A DNA stretch of 47,062 nucleotides, from assembly GCA_017396845.1 (NCBI GenBank), contig JAFQKQ010000096.1:1-47062 (forward strand), in the 5' to 3' direction. Both the position numbers and the translations under genes were made by a program. Below, one piece after another: positions 31,272-39,408 of the stretch. This DNA is from Clostridia bacterium. Lineage in GTDB: Bacteria; Bacillota; Clostridia; Christensenellales; Aristaeellaceae. The number at the start of each line of letters is the position of its first letter. Position 1 is the first letter of the stretch. The notes below the pieces were generated by a model. The model had not been told where the DNA came from. It was given only the letters and a program-made list of their open reading frames with translations, and searched no databases.

Positions 31272-33188
31272 ATGGTGCTTCTTACTTTATCCAATATTTC
31301 CAAGGCGTTTGTTATGAACCAGGTGCTTTCCAACGTATCGCTTTCGCTCCCTGCGGGCAGCCGCATGGGGCTTGTAGGCGTGAACGGAAGCGGAAAGAGC
31401 ACGCTGCTTCAGATTATTACGGGCGCGCTTTCGCCGGACGAGGGAACGGTGTCGCTGGCGAAGGGAACCACAATCGGTCATCTTACGCAGCATGCGGATA
31501 TCGACAGCACCTGTACCGTAACCGAGGAGCTCTCGCGCGTTTTTGACGATGTTAAGCGGATGGAGGAGCGCCTTCGCGAAATGGAAGCTCAGATGAGCGA
31601 AAATCATTCCGATCCCGAAAAAATGGCGCAGCTGACCAATGCATACGACCGCCTCATGCGAAGATATGAGGATGCGGGCGGATATGAATGGCCCAGCCGC
31701 GTGCAGGGCGTTCTCGCAGGACTCGGATTTTCGGAGGAGAGGCGCAATCAGCCGGCGCATCTTTTGTCGGGCGGCGAAAAAACGCGCCTGTCCCTTGCAA
31801 GGCTGCTTTTGAGGCAGCCCGATCTTCTGCTTTTGGACGAGCCCACCAACCATTTGGATCTCACCAGCACCGAATGGCTGGAGGAAACGCTCAAAAAATA
31901 CAGGGGCACCGTGCTTGTAATATCGCACGACCGCTATTTCCTGAATTCTGTATGCGATATGATGGCGGAGCTTCGCCAGACGCATCTTACGCAGTACAAC
32001 GGAAACTACGATCAGTTTGCCGTGAAGCGCGAGGCGGATCTGGAAAGGCAATTAAAGGAATATAAAATGCAGCAGGCGGAGATCGAGCGTCAGGAGGCGA
32101 TTATCCGCAGATACCGCATGTTCAACCGCGAAAAATCCATACGCGCGGCGGAGAGCCGCGAAAAGAGGCTTGAAAAAATCGAGCGCCTGGAAAAACCCGT
32201 AGACGATCAGAAGGTGCGCTTCCGCTTTGAAGCGAGACGCAGAACCGGCGACGACGTGCTTCTGATACGCGATTTAAAAAAATCCTTCGGCGAAAGAACG
32301 CTGTTTCGGAATTTCACCACCACCATCCGCGCGGGCGAGAGAGTGGCGCTGATCGGACCGAACGGCGTTGGAAAGAGTACGCTTTTAAATATCATCACAG
32401 GCTCGCAGCCTGCGGATACCGGAACCGTTCGCTACGGCGCGAACGTTGATATCGGCTATTACGATCAGCAGCAGTCGTCGCTGCATCCCGAAAAGCAGAT
32501 CATGAGCGAGGTGTGGGACGATTTTCCCCACATGGAGCCCGACCGCGTGCGCTCAACATTGGCGCTTTTCCTGCTCACGGGCGAGGATGTGTTCAGAACG
32601 ATTTCAACCCTTTCCGGCGGCGAACGCGGGCGCGTGGCGCTTGCGAAGCTGATGCTGAAAAAGGATAATCTGCTCATCCTTGACGAGCCCACCAACCATC
32701 TGGATATGGACAGCCGAGAGGTGCTGGAGGGCGCGCTGGACGATTTCGACGGAACGATTCTCACCGTTTCGCACGATCGCTATTTCATTAACCGCGTTGC
32801 CACCCGCGTAATCGAAATGAATGAGGACGGCGTTACGGAGTACGTAGGCAACTACGATGATTATCTGGATACCAAAAAGCGCATACAGCTGGGCGAAGTG
32901 CTGATCGACACGCAGGGAAAAACCAAGACCCAGATTGAAAAGGACAAAAAGAAGGAAAAGCTGCTTCGCGAGAGTGAAAAAACGAGGAAAGCGAAATTCC
33001 AGAAGCTCGAAAAGGATATATCGGATACCGAGGACAGGCTCAGCGAGATTGAGATCGAAATGGGCAAGAGCGAAACGTGGCTTGACCGCGGGAAGGCGGC
33101 TGCTCTTGAAGAAGAAAGGGCGCGAAAGACGGAAGAACTTGAAAAAATGTATGAGGACTGGGAAGCGCTTGCCGAAATCATGGAATGA
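31272..33188 (+). CDS. ABC-F family ATPase
   Basis: Soluble ribosome-associated ABC protein of the ABC-F group, 638 residues, with two ATPase domains and no membrane segment. Walker A is GVNGSGKST at 36-44 and GPNGVGKST near 362-370; both halves have LSGGE and LDEPTNHLD. A linker rich in charge (about 240-305) separates them. The C-terminal 90 residues form a charged coiled coil starting near TQIEKDKKKEK, as in Uup/YdiF-like members. AAAGGA lies 11 bases before the ATG at 31272. Roles in the family range from translation factors to antibiotic protection; which applies here is not visible. Confidence 0.9.
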   Translation: MVLLTLSNISKAFVMNQVLSNVSLSLPAGSRMGLVGVNGSGKSTLLQIITGALSPDEGTVSLAKGTTIGHLTQHADIDSTCTVTEELSRVFDDVKRMEERLREMEAQMSENHSDPEKMAQLTNAYDRLMRRYEDAGGYEWPSRVQGVLAGLGFSEERRNQPAHLLSGGEKTRLSLARLLLRQPDLLLLDEPTNHLDLTSTEWLEETLKKYRGTVLVISHDRYFLNSVCDMMAELRQTHLTQYNGNYDQFAVKREADLERQLKEYKMQQAEIERQEAIIRRYRMFNREKSIRAAESREKRLEKIERLEKPVDDQKVRFRFEARRRTGDDVLLIRDLKKSFGERTLFRNFTTTIRAGERVALIGPNGVGKSTLLNIITGSQPADTGTVRYGANVDIGYYDQQQSSLHPEKQIMSEVWDDFPHMEPDRVRSTLALFLLTGEDVFRTISTLSGGERGRVALAKLMLKKDNLLILDEPTNHLDMDSREVLEGALDDFDGTILTVSHDRYFINRVATRVIEMNEDGVTEYVGNYDDYLDTKKRIQLGEVLIDTQGKTKTQIEKDKKKEKLLRESEKTRKAKFQKLEKDISDTEDRLSEIEIEMGKSETWLDRGKAAALEEERARKTEELEKMYEDWEALAEIME

Positions 33189-33207
33189 CCGGGGGTTCGG
33201 TGCATAA

Positions 33208-34947
33208 ATGATGAAAAAGCTTTTATCTTCAGGAAAGCGCTTTTTTGACAGCGTGCATTTGCCCGACAGGTTTTCATCGCTGTTTGCTTTTCTGATCATG
33301 CTCGTACATCCTTTGATATACGACGATTATTTCTTCAATATCAATCGCTTCAAATTTGCGTTTCTTTCGTATGCCGCATTCGGTTCGCTGATTGCATATC
33401 TGTTTTTGTGCCTTGCAAGGCGGCGCGCGCTGTCGGGACAAACCTATTTGCCGTTTAAGCTTACCTTGGCTGACTGGGGCATGGCGGGATTTGTGCTGAC
33501 TGCGCTTGTTTCCTGCGTGCTTTCAGACGATCCTTTTTCGGCGTTTACGGGCGACGAAGGGCGGTTAAGCGGGCTGGTATTCATACTCGCGATGGGCGCG
33601 GTCTATATCATCGTATCCCGCGCGCCGGCTGCCGGTAAATGGGCGGTGAGAGGGCTGCTGATTTCGGGAGCCGCCGCTTCGGCCCTGGGCATACTGAATT
33701 TCTTCTATGTGGATCCTCTGAATTTCTATGAGCGCCTGAGCGCAAAAAGTACGGAGGGTTTTATTTCCACCATCGGAAACACCAATTTCTTCGGCGCTTT
33801 TCTCTGTCTGTATATGGGCGCTGCGGCGGCCATGATGTTTTCTTCCAATATGCTTGTGCGCGCGCAGATGGCGGTGCATCTGGCTTTGGGCGCGGGCGCC
33901 GTAATCGCATCAAGATCGGACGGAGCGCTGCTTGCGCCGCTTCTCAGCATGCTCTTTGCGTTTGTATGCGGCGTGAAAGGGCGGCGTCAGCTTGGATGCG
34001 CGTGCCTGACCGCGTCTTCGGTATTCACAGGCTTCTTTATCGTCGCAAGTTTTATGTATATGAACCCCGCCTCTTTTATCCGCATGGAGCCGAACGCCAT
34101 TAATACGCTGGGTGAGAAGCCGGTTTTTGCGGCGCTGCTTGCGCTTCTTTTTGCAGCGCCGGCGTTTGCGCTGATCCGTGCAGGAGAAAAAATGTACCGG
34201 AAAAGGACGGTTGCGCTGATCAGGAAGCTGATCGCGTTTTTCCTGATACTTGCAGCTGCTTTGAGCTTTGCGCTCATGATCTATTTTACCTTTATTCGTC
34301 CCGATTTTGAGCTTACCGGCGCTATGCGCCTGTTCCGCTTTCATGATAAATGGGGCTCGAATCGCGGCGGGGTATGGGTAAGGTCGCTGAAGCTCTGGGG
34401 CGAAAGCGATCTTCGGGTAAAGCTTGTGGGCTTTGGACCGGATCTTCTCAAAAAGCCGCTTGCGGACGCGTATGGTCAGGAGATTATTGAGTACTGCAAT
34501 TTGTCGTTTGATAATGCGCACAATGAAATGATTCAGTACCTTTTAACGCTGGGCGCGTGCGGGCTTTTGAGCTATCTTGCACTGCTTGCCGGAAGCGCAA
34601 AGCGCATGCTGAAAAGGATCTCTCAGGATCCGTATGCGCTTTCTCAGCTGTTTGCGTGCGGCGTGTTTTTTGTGCATTCCCTGGTCAACGTAAATCAGCC
34701 CATCACTACGCCGCTTATGTTTATGCTTTTGTCCGCCTCTGTTTCCGCAAGCGAAAAAAGATGTGATAAAATGAAGGCCGTCTGCAAAGAATATGATGAA
34801 ACAGGCGCAAAGCAGATTGCGCCGGAAAGGGCGGCAGAGGATGAAAAAATCGAAAAGGATTCCCGAGAAAGCGGCGCAGGAGAGACGGACAACAAACAGC
34901 CTTATGAGCGCGACAGAGATGACGGGGCTGATTCCGGCGGGGCTTGA
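33208..34947 (+). CDS. O-antigen ligase/polymerase-type membrane protein (Wzy_C)
   Basis: Polytopic membrane protein of 579 residues with about 12 helices between 20 and 515. The Wzy_C-type signature DNAHNEMIQYLLTLGACG begins near residue 435, including His438, on an external loop; an earlier RSDGALLAPLLSM segment is also typical. In Gram-positives these proteins polymerise or ligate surface glycans, so it may serve the glycan built by the operon at 0.1-6.6 kb. The last 60 residues are strongly charged and hydrophilic and are overlapped by a small gene in another frame; a six-A run at 34754-34759 sits where the tail begins. It follows the ABC-F gene by 19 bases. Confidence 0.82.
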   Translation: MMKKLLSSGKRFFDSVHLPDRFSSLFAFLIMLVHPLIYDDYFFNINRFKFAFLSYAAFGSLIAYLFLCLARRRALSGQTYLPFKLTLADWGMAGFVLTALVSCVLSDDPFSAFTGDEGRLSGLVFILAMGAVYIIVSRAPAAGKWAVRGLLISGAAASALGILNFFYVDPLNFYERLSAKSTEGFISTIGNTNFFGAFLCLYMGAAAAMMFSSNMLVRAQMAVHLALGAGAVIASRSDGALLAPLLSMLFAFVCGVKGRRQLGCACLTASSVFTGFFIVASFMYMNPASFIRMEPNAINTLGEKPVFAALLALLFAAPAFALIRAGEKMYRKRTVALIRKLIAFFLILAAALSFALMIYFTFIRPDFELTGAMRLFRFHDKWGSNRGGVWVRSLKLWGESDLRVKLVGFGPDLLKKPLADAYGQEIIEYCNLSFDNAHNEMIQYLLTLGACGLLSYLALLAGSAKRMLKRISQDPYALSQLFACGVFFVHSLVNVNQPITTPLMFMLLSASVSASEKRCDKMKAVCKEYDETGAKQIAPERAAEDEKIEKDSRESGAGETDNKQPYERDRDDGADSGGA

Positions 34948-35014
34948 AGACGAAATGGAAGCCGATTCCTATGAGGATATGGCGTCTCTAGTAGAGCAGA
35001 AGCCGAAAAAGTGA
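34841..35014 (+). CDS. Small conserved-looking protein overlapping the Wzy_C tail
   Basis: 57-residue protein starting MKKSKRIPEKAAQERR and containing TEMTGLIPAGLEDEMEADSY, a pattern I recall from short acidic proteins of Clostridia (an MTGLIP motif followed by acidic residues and YEDM). It overlaps the last 36 codons of the upstream gene in another frame. AAGGGCGG lies about 7-10 bases before the start. The motif and the acidic tail suggest a real gene, and the poorly structured upstream tail suggests that its reading frame there may be secondary. Function unknown. Confidence 0.5.
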   Translation: MKKSKRIPEKAAQERRTTNSLMSATEMTGLIPAGLEDEMEADSYEDMASLVEQKPKK

Positions 35015-35026
35015 CGAAACGGATGT

Positions 35027-35053
35027 GAAGACGCGGTTTTTATGCGCGTTTTC
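35027..35053 (+). terminator. Possible terminator hairpin
   Basis: GAAGACGCG pairs with CGCGTTTTC (one G-U) around a 9-base loop, 13 bases after the small gene. There is no T run after the stem, so termination is uncertain. Confidence 0.35.
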
Positions 35054-35074
35054 AGACGATTGAAAGGACAGGCA

Positions 35075-35103
35075 TTGCAAAAAGCGCTTCGTTCAGATAT
35101 ACT
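35075..35103 (+). promoter_or_regulatory. Promoter of the DUF2500-UPF0489 operon
   Basis: -35 TTGCAA (35075-35080), 17-base spacer, -10 TATACT (35098-35103). The start codon is 25 bases further. Confidence 0.75.
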
Positions 35104-35127
35104 GATATCGTGAAGGGAGGCGCTTTT

Positions 35128-35469
35128 ATGCTGAGGTTTTTGATATTTTTTCTGTTGTTTGCTGCCGCCATTGTGCTGATGATTCTTGCCGTGCGGGAGA
35201 TGCTTCCGAAAAAGGCAATGCGAAGCGAAACTCAGGTGACTGCCCGCGCCCGTGTATACGAAAAGCGTTCGGTACTTGGAAAAGGAAGCAGGAAAAACGG
35301 ACAGGCGGCAATCGCGCGGTACATGACATTTGGACTGGAGGACGGAACTGCGGCGGATTTTCTGGTGACGAAAGAAATGTACGAAAAGTATGAAGAAGGA
35401 ACATTCGGCGTAATTATTTATCAGGGCAATCAGCTGATTTCCTTTGAAGCGGAGAAATACGACTTATGA
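35128..35469 (+). CDS. DUF2500-like membrane-anchored protein
   Basis: 113-residue protein with one N-terminal membrane helix (about 3-22) and a small beta-rich domain. VTARARVYEKRSV, YMTFGLEDGTAADFLV and EEGTFGVIIYQGNQLISFE follow the DUF2500 pattern. GGGAGG lies 7 bases before the ATG at 35128; an in-frame GTG at 35110 lies before that site. It shares a transcript with the UPF0489 gene (ATGA overlap). Function unknown. Confidence 0.75.
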   Translation: MLRFLIFFLLFAAAIVLMILAVREMLPKKAMRSETQVTARARVYEKRSVLGKGSRKNGQAAIARYMTFGLEDGTAADFLVTKEMYEKYEEGTFGVIIYQGNQLISFEAEKYDL

Positions 35470-36179
35470 TGCGTGTGCTCGATATCGATCTTGATTTTTT
35501 TCTAAACGACGTATGCCCGTTTGCCGACGAGGGTTCCCGGCCCGACGTCAGCGGCCGCGAGCCGTGGGACAAGGAGAGGGTTTCCGGGTTTCTTACAGAC
35601 AATCTGGGTCTTAAAAATACGCGTCCGATTCCCGGGCGCGTATTTGAAACGCATGACGGGGCGCTGTTTTTCTGGCGCGACATGATGAAGCAGGGCGCAC
35701 TGTCTGCGCCGTTTTCCGTTACGCACATCGACGCGCATACCGATCTTGGCGTCGCGCAGAGAGGATATCCGTTTGTCAAACATAATGTGCTTGCAAGAAG
35801 CCCTGAAAACAGATGCGATATTGATTTCTATAAGGAGATTCGGCAGCTGAACGAAGCCAATTATCTATCCTTTGCACTGGCGTTTCGGTGGGTGGGAGAA
35901 CTGATTAATGTAAGAAACCCGAAATCGAAGGCGGATATGCCGAAGGAAATGCTTTCGGGAGACGGAAGATTTCTGCATCTGGAAAGCGCGTTTCCGATGC
36001 TGTTTGAAAAAAAGTACGGAACGGAAATGTACGTTCCATACTTTGAATACGGCGACTATCGCGCGTTTTCCGCGCCCGAACCGTTTGATTTTATGTCCCT
36101 TGCCGTATCGCCCAGATATTCGCCTGCGGAAGCGGATCAGCTGATCGATAGAATTATGGCCTTTTCACGTCCGGTATAG
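35466..36179 (+). CDS. UPF0489 family protein (arginase-like fold)
   Basis: 237-residue protein of the UPF0489 family. DIDLDFF near residues 6-12 and HIDAHTDLG near 88-96 look like the metal-binding motifs of the arginase/deacetylase fold, and a late DFMSLAVSP matches family ends. Two adjacent ATGs (35466, 35469) overlap the DUF2500 stop. The catalytic activity of the family is not established; an amidino- or amide-hydrolase-like activity would be a guess from the fold. A terminator overlaps the 3' end. Confidence 0.78.
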   Translation: MMRVLDIDLDFFLNDVCPFADEGSRPDVSGREPWDKERVSGFLTDNLGLKNTRPIPGRVFETHDGALFFWRDMMKQGALSAPFSVTHIDAHTDLGVAQRGYPFVKHNVLARSPENRCDIDFYKEIRQLNEANYLSFALAFRWVGELINVRNPKSKADMPKEMLSGDGRFLHLESAFPMLFEKKYGTEMYVPYFEYGDYRAFSAPEPFDFMSLAVSPRYSPAEADQLIDRIMAFSRPV

Positions 36180-36199
36180 GGCGGGAAAAGGCCGTTTTT
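36158..36199 (+). terminator. Intrinsic terminator overlapping the UPF0489 stop
   Basis: GGCCTTTTC (36158-36166, inside the gene) pairs with GAAAAGGCC (36185-36193), followed by GTTTTTATTT. Confidence 0.75.
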
Positions 36200-36206
36200 A
36201 TTTGGA

Positions 36207-37601
36207 TTATTTCGTATTCAGCTGCATAAAGCCCCATTCAAAGGGATGCATGGAGGCGTACTCCTTTTTTATGGCTTCAATGGCTGTTTGAACTTCCGGA
36301 GTATTTTCATACTTTTCAAGGGACGGAATCGCATCCGGAGAGAGTCTGGAGAGATAGTCCGTATCGACCGTTTTTACGGAGACGTTTGCAAACCGGTTCA
36401 TGTTTACGCTGGCGATCACACCGTCGGCATTCATCCATGAAAACGCCATCCATGTGATAATGGCGATGGTAATTGCGAGCGAAAAGAATTTCTTGTCCGG
36501 GCGGATGATTTTTATAAGCGATATCACGGTGAATACGCCCATCATCAGTATACCCCAAAGCGTCAAAAGTCTGAGAAACGAGAGCGCGTATTCGGAAATA
36601 TACAGACCCATTCTGATGGAGGCGGATATCAGCAGAATCAGCGTGGAAACCAGCGTAAGCGCGCTCATGATGCGGATGATCTTGTGATAGCGGGTCAGAG
36701 AAAGGACGGCCTGCGTAAGGAAAAGATTGATCATGCACACGGCTGCAAGCTCAAAAAAGCCCTTTCTTGCATACTGCGCGTATCCGCCTGTCATCATTGC
36801 GGCTTCTCTCCCGCCGAACAGATACAGAAACTGTATGGAAATAAATATTGCGTAGGTGATGTTGATAAAGAAAATCGGTATGAACATGGTGATGACCGGG
36901 CATTCGTGCGACGAGCCCTCGCGAAGGGGCCGTCTCAGGCCGCGGGATGCACTCTGCAGAAGGGATGCGCTCAAGAGAAATACCAGCACTGCGAAATGGA
37001 GCCTCAGAATTCCTTCAAAGGAGGTAAGGCTGCTAATGAAATCGACGGCGCGGGTGAGCATGCCGGAAAATACCTCGTCTGCATTTGATAAAAGATTGAG
37101 CACGATCAGCATCAGCGGAAGCGACAGAAGAAAGCCGATCAGCGCCGCGTGCGTTTGTCTGCTCTTTTTGATCATCCGAAACGGCGCGTCCATGCGGGTA
37201 AATGCGGCGGGAAATACGAAACGAAGCGCTTTTTTTACGCCGGAAAGGCTCAGCGCGCCGCGCTGTATAAAGTCCGTGCGAAGCAGCATAAACAAAAGCA
37301 TGAGAAACGCCGTGAACGGAATATTGATAAAGCGCATGCGATTGTTTGTAAATACTAAAAACCAGAGGCTCATGGCAATCAGTGATACTGCAAGAAATTT
37401 CTCCTCCAAGGAGCGCTTGGCGGGCGTTATGAAGCACACTGCGCCCAGCGTGATCAGGAAAAGCGCGGATATGCCCGCGCCCGGCATGTTCGTAAGCGGC
37501 CATATGAGGCAAAGCCCGATCGCCCAGAGACAGGCGCAGATTATCTGGATATAGTCCTTTTTATCATAGGGCTTCCGAGGCTTCAAATCGTTTATTTCCA
37601 T
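36207..37601 (-). CDS. DUF4173/DUF4153-like polytopic membrane protein
   Basis: 464-residue integral membrane protein with about 11-12 helices and a soluble C-terminal tail (about 400-464). The motif YARKGFFELAAVCMINLFL near 275-293 is characteristic of DUF4173-type proteins. AGGAGG lies 9 bases before the ATG. It is a single-gene unit with a consensus promoter carrying repeated CGATATAT boxes. Function of the family is unknown; similar genes often sit beside small transcriptional regulators, but none is adjacent here. Confidence 0.75.
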   Translation of the reverse strand: MEINDLKPRKPYDKKDYIQIICACLWAIGLCLIWPLTNMPGAGISALFLITLGAVCFITPAKRSLEEKFLAVSLIAMSLWFLVFTNNRMRFINIPFTAFLMLLFMLLRTDFIQRGALSLSGVKKALRFVFPAAFTRMDAPFRMIKKSRQTHAALIGFLLSLPLMLIVLNLLSNADEVFSGMLTRAVDFISSLTSFEGILRLHFAVLVFLLSASLLQSASRGLRRPLREGSSHECPVITMFIPIFFINITYAIFISIQFLYLFGGREAAMMTGGYAQYARKGFFELAAVCMINLFLTQAVLSLTRYHKIIRIMSALTLVSTLILLISASIRMGLYISEYALSFLRLLTLWGILMMGVFTVISLIKIIRPDKKFFSLAITIAIITWMAFSWMNADGVIASVNMNRFANVSVKTVDTDYLSRLSPDAIPSLEKYENTPEVQTAIEAIKKEYASMHPFEWGFMQLNTK

Positions 37602-37626
37602 AGCATCATTCCTCCTTTATGTGAGC

Positions 37627-37655
37627 AGTATAGCATATAATATATCGTATGTCAA
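37627..37655 (-). promoter_or_regulatory. Promoter of the DUF4173-like gene
   Basis: Minus strand consensus -35 TTGACA (37655-37650), 17-base spacer and -10 TATACT (37632-37627). Confidence 0.8.
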
Positions 37656-37668
37656 TAAATATATATCG
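37640..37668 (-). repeat. Direct repeat CGATATAT around the -35 box
   Basis: CGATATAT occurs at 37668-37661 and again at 37647-37640 on the minus strand, 21 bases apart (two helical turns), one copy upstream of the -35 and one in the spacer. The phasing suits binding of a regulator on one face of the DNA. Confidence 0.4.
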
Positions 37669-37704
37669 AAAAAACCTGCACCGTTTTTCGTCGGCGCAGG
37701 TTTT
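37669..37704 (-). terminator. Intrinsic terminator of the aromatic operon
   Basis: On the minus strand AAAACCTGC (37704-37696) pairs with GCAGGTTTT (37679-37671), with an inner CCG/CGG helix and a T6 tract. It lies about 30 bases past the aroQ stop. Confidence 0.85.
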
Positions 37705-37735
37705 GATGATTATTAGGGATGCGTACCCTTGGCGC

Positions 37736-38179
37736 TTAAGACTTGTCTTCGCCGTTTCCGTCGATCAGTATATCCATAGCTTCGAGGTATCCTGAAAAGC
37801 CCTTGCCTTTGACGGTGGCGATTGCCGCCAGGCGGACGTAGGATATCTTTCTGAAATCCTCCCGCTGATCGGGGTCTGAGATATGCACTTCTACGGTTTT
37901 AATGCCGACGGACTTTACTGCGTCCAGAATTGCTACGCTCGTATGGGTGTAGGCGGCGGGATTGATTATGATGCCGTCGTATTTTCCCATGGCGTCCTGA
38001 ATTGCGTCCACGATTGCGCCTTCATGATTGGACTGGAAAAAACCGCACGACACGCCTCTTTTTTCTGCGTGCGAACGGATCATATCGACAAGATCCTGAT
38101 AGGTGTTCTTTCCGTAGATATCCGGCTCGCGAATACCCAGCATATTGAGATTCGGCCCGTTAATGATAAGAATATTCAC
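37736..38179 (-). CDS. aroQ: Type II 3-dehydroquinate dehydratase
   Basis: Third step of the shikimate pathway (3-dehydroquinate to 3-dehydroshikimate), 147 residues, normal for the small dodecameric type II enzyme. The N-terminal NILIINGPNLNMLGIREP leads to the catalytic Tyr22 in IYG; SNHEGAIVDAI, INPAAYTHTS and EVHISDP supply the remaining active-site Asn, His and Glu. Translation starts at GTG (38179), 6 bases after GGAGGG, and overlaps the AroE/K gene by 20 bases. Last gene of the operon. Confidence 0.92.
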   Translation of the reverse strand: MNILIINGPNLNMLGIREPDIYGKNTYQDLVDMIRSHAEKRGVSCGFFQSNHEGAIVDAIQDAMGKYDGIIINPAAYTHTSVAILDAVKSVGIKTVEVHISDPDQREDFRKISYVRLAAIATVKGKGFSGYLEAMDILIDGNGEDKS

Positions 38180-39404
38180 AGAAATCCCTCCAGATTTTTT
38201 CTGCAGCTTCCTCGATCGTGCCATTGTTGTCGATGGCGAAGTCCTGCGCCATATTGTAATACGGCTCGCGTTCCAGAAGCATTTTATTTAGATCGGCGTC
38301 CTTTGAAAGCGGCCTTCCGTCGCGCGGAAGCAGGCTTACGTCCCTTAAAATGCGGTATGTGCGCGAATTTCTTTTGAGATTCATGCGGTTTTCCTCTCTA
38401 AGCACCGCGCCGCCGCCTGTGATCAGTATGCAGCCGCGGACGAGGCAGGCACGTGCAAGCACCTTGCTTTCCAGATCTCTGAACGCCTGAACGCCTTCCT
38501 GCGCCATGATCTCGGGGATTGATTTTCCGGCCTCCGCAACGATTTCTGCATCGATATCGATGATCTGTCTTCCGGTGAGCGCTTTCAGCGCCTTGCCGAC
38601 CGCGCTCTTTCCGGATCCGGGCATGCCGATCAGCGCGATGTTCGTTTTGATGCGGTTGACCTCGTCGAGCACGCGCTCAATTTCGATATCGTCGATTTTG
38701 GCGCTTAGAAAATGCTCCTCGGCTGCCTTGGCCTGCGCGACAAGCATCGAAAGCCCGTTGGAATAGGGAATTCCGAGCGTTCGCGCCTGCCTTAGAAAGT
38801 CAGTCTCGGACGGGTTGTACACCATGTCGAGCGCCCCGGCGGCTTTTGGAAAGCGCGAAAGATCGACTGCAGAGCCGTTCACGTTCGGATACATGCCTAC
38901 GGGCGTTGCGTTTATGAGAATCTGAGCGTCCTCATGAAGATACAGGTTTTCGTAATTGTTTTCCCCGCTTCGCGAGATTACGACTGTTTCCCTTGCACCC
39001 ATTTTTTTTAGTGCCGCAACCGCTGCTTTCGATGCGCCGCCGCTTCCGAATACCAGCGCCTTCTTGCCAAGAAGATCGATTCCGGCGCGCTTTGCCATAT
39101 ATATAAAGCCCCAAAGGTCGGTGTTGTGCCCGATTCTCTGTCCGTCAGATGTGAATACGATGGTATTTACGCTTTCGATTTCCCTTGCTTCCCGAGAAAG
39201 AGACGTAAGATACGGAATCACCGCCTGCTTGTAGGGGATGGTTACGTTGATTGCGCGAAGATCGTCCCTTTTTAAAAAGCTTTCGATTTCTTCCGGCTCG
39301 ATTTCGAAGAGCGTATAGCCTGAAAGGCCGAATTTTTCATGGATGATTGCGGAATCGCTGTGCGAAAGCTTTCTTCCGATCAATCCGAATACGTTTCTTT
39401 TCAT
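38160..39404 (-). CDS. aroE-aroK: Fused shikimate dehydrogenase-shikimate kinase
   Basis: One 414-residue polypeptide carrying two consecutive shikimate-pathway steps. Residues 1-250 are AroE: KLSHS at 12-16, catalytic Lys59 in NVTIPYK, Asp96 in NTD and the NADP motif GSGGASKA at 120-127. Residues 254-414 are AroK: Walker A GMPGSGKSA at 260-268, IDID at 282-285, GGGAV at 330-334 and the lid RPLSKD at 364-369. The linker is short (about 240-253). The reading frame is continuous and there is no internal ribosome site at the junction, so this is a true fusion. It follows pheA by 4 bases. Confidence 0.93.
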   Translation of the reverse strand: MKRNVFGLIGRKLSHSDSAIIHEKFGLSGYTLFEIEPEEIESFLKRDDLRAINVTIPYKQAVIPYLTSLSREAREIESVNTIVFTSDGQRIGHNTDLWGFIYMAKRAGIDLLGKKALVFGSGGASKAAVAALKKMGARETVVISRSGENNYENLYLHEDAQILINATPVGMYPNVNGSAVDLSRFPKAAGALDMVYNPSETDFLRQARTLGIPYSNGLSMLVAQAKAAEEHFLSAKIDDIEIERVLDEVNRIKTNIALIGMPGSGKSAVGKALKALTGRQIIDIDAEIVAEAGKSIPEIMAQEGVQAFRDLESKVLARACLVRGCILITGGGAVLREENRMNLKRNSRTYRILRDVSLLPRDGRPLSKDADLNKMLLEREPYYNMAQDFAIDNNGTIEEAAEKIWRDFCEYSYH

Positions 39405-39408
39405 GGTT

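Noticed and set aside
30518-31402. 295-codon minus-strand frame across the 30.7-31.2 kb gap
   Set aside because: No ribosome site, runs into two real genes and crosses a promoter and terminator; kept only as an observation in the gap entry.
34741-34776. Internal promoter (TGATAAAAT) for the small gene in the Wzy_C 3' end
   Set aside because: No acceptable -35 at 16-18 bases; the element is only AT-rich and weak.
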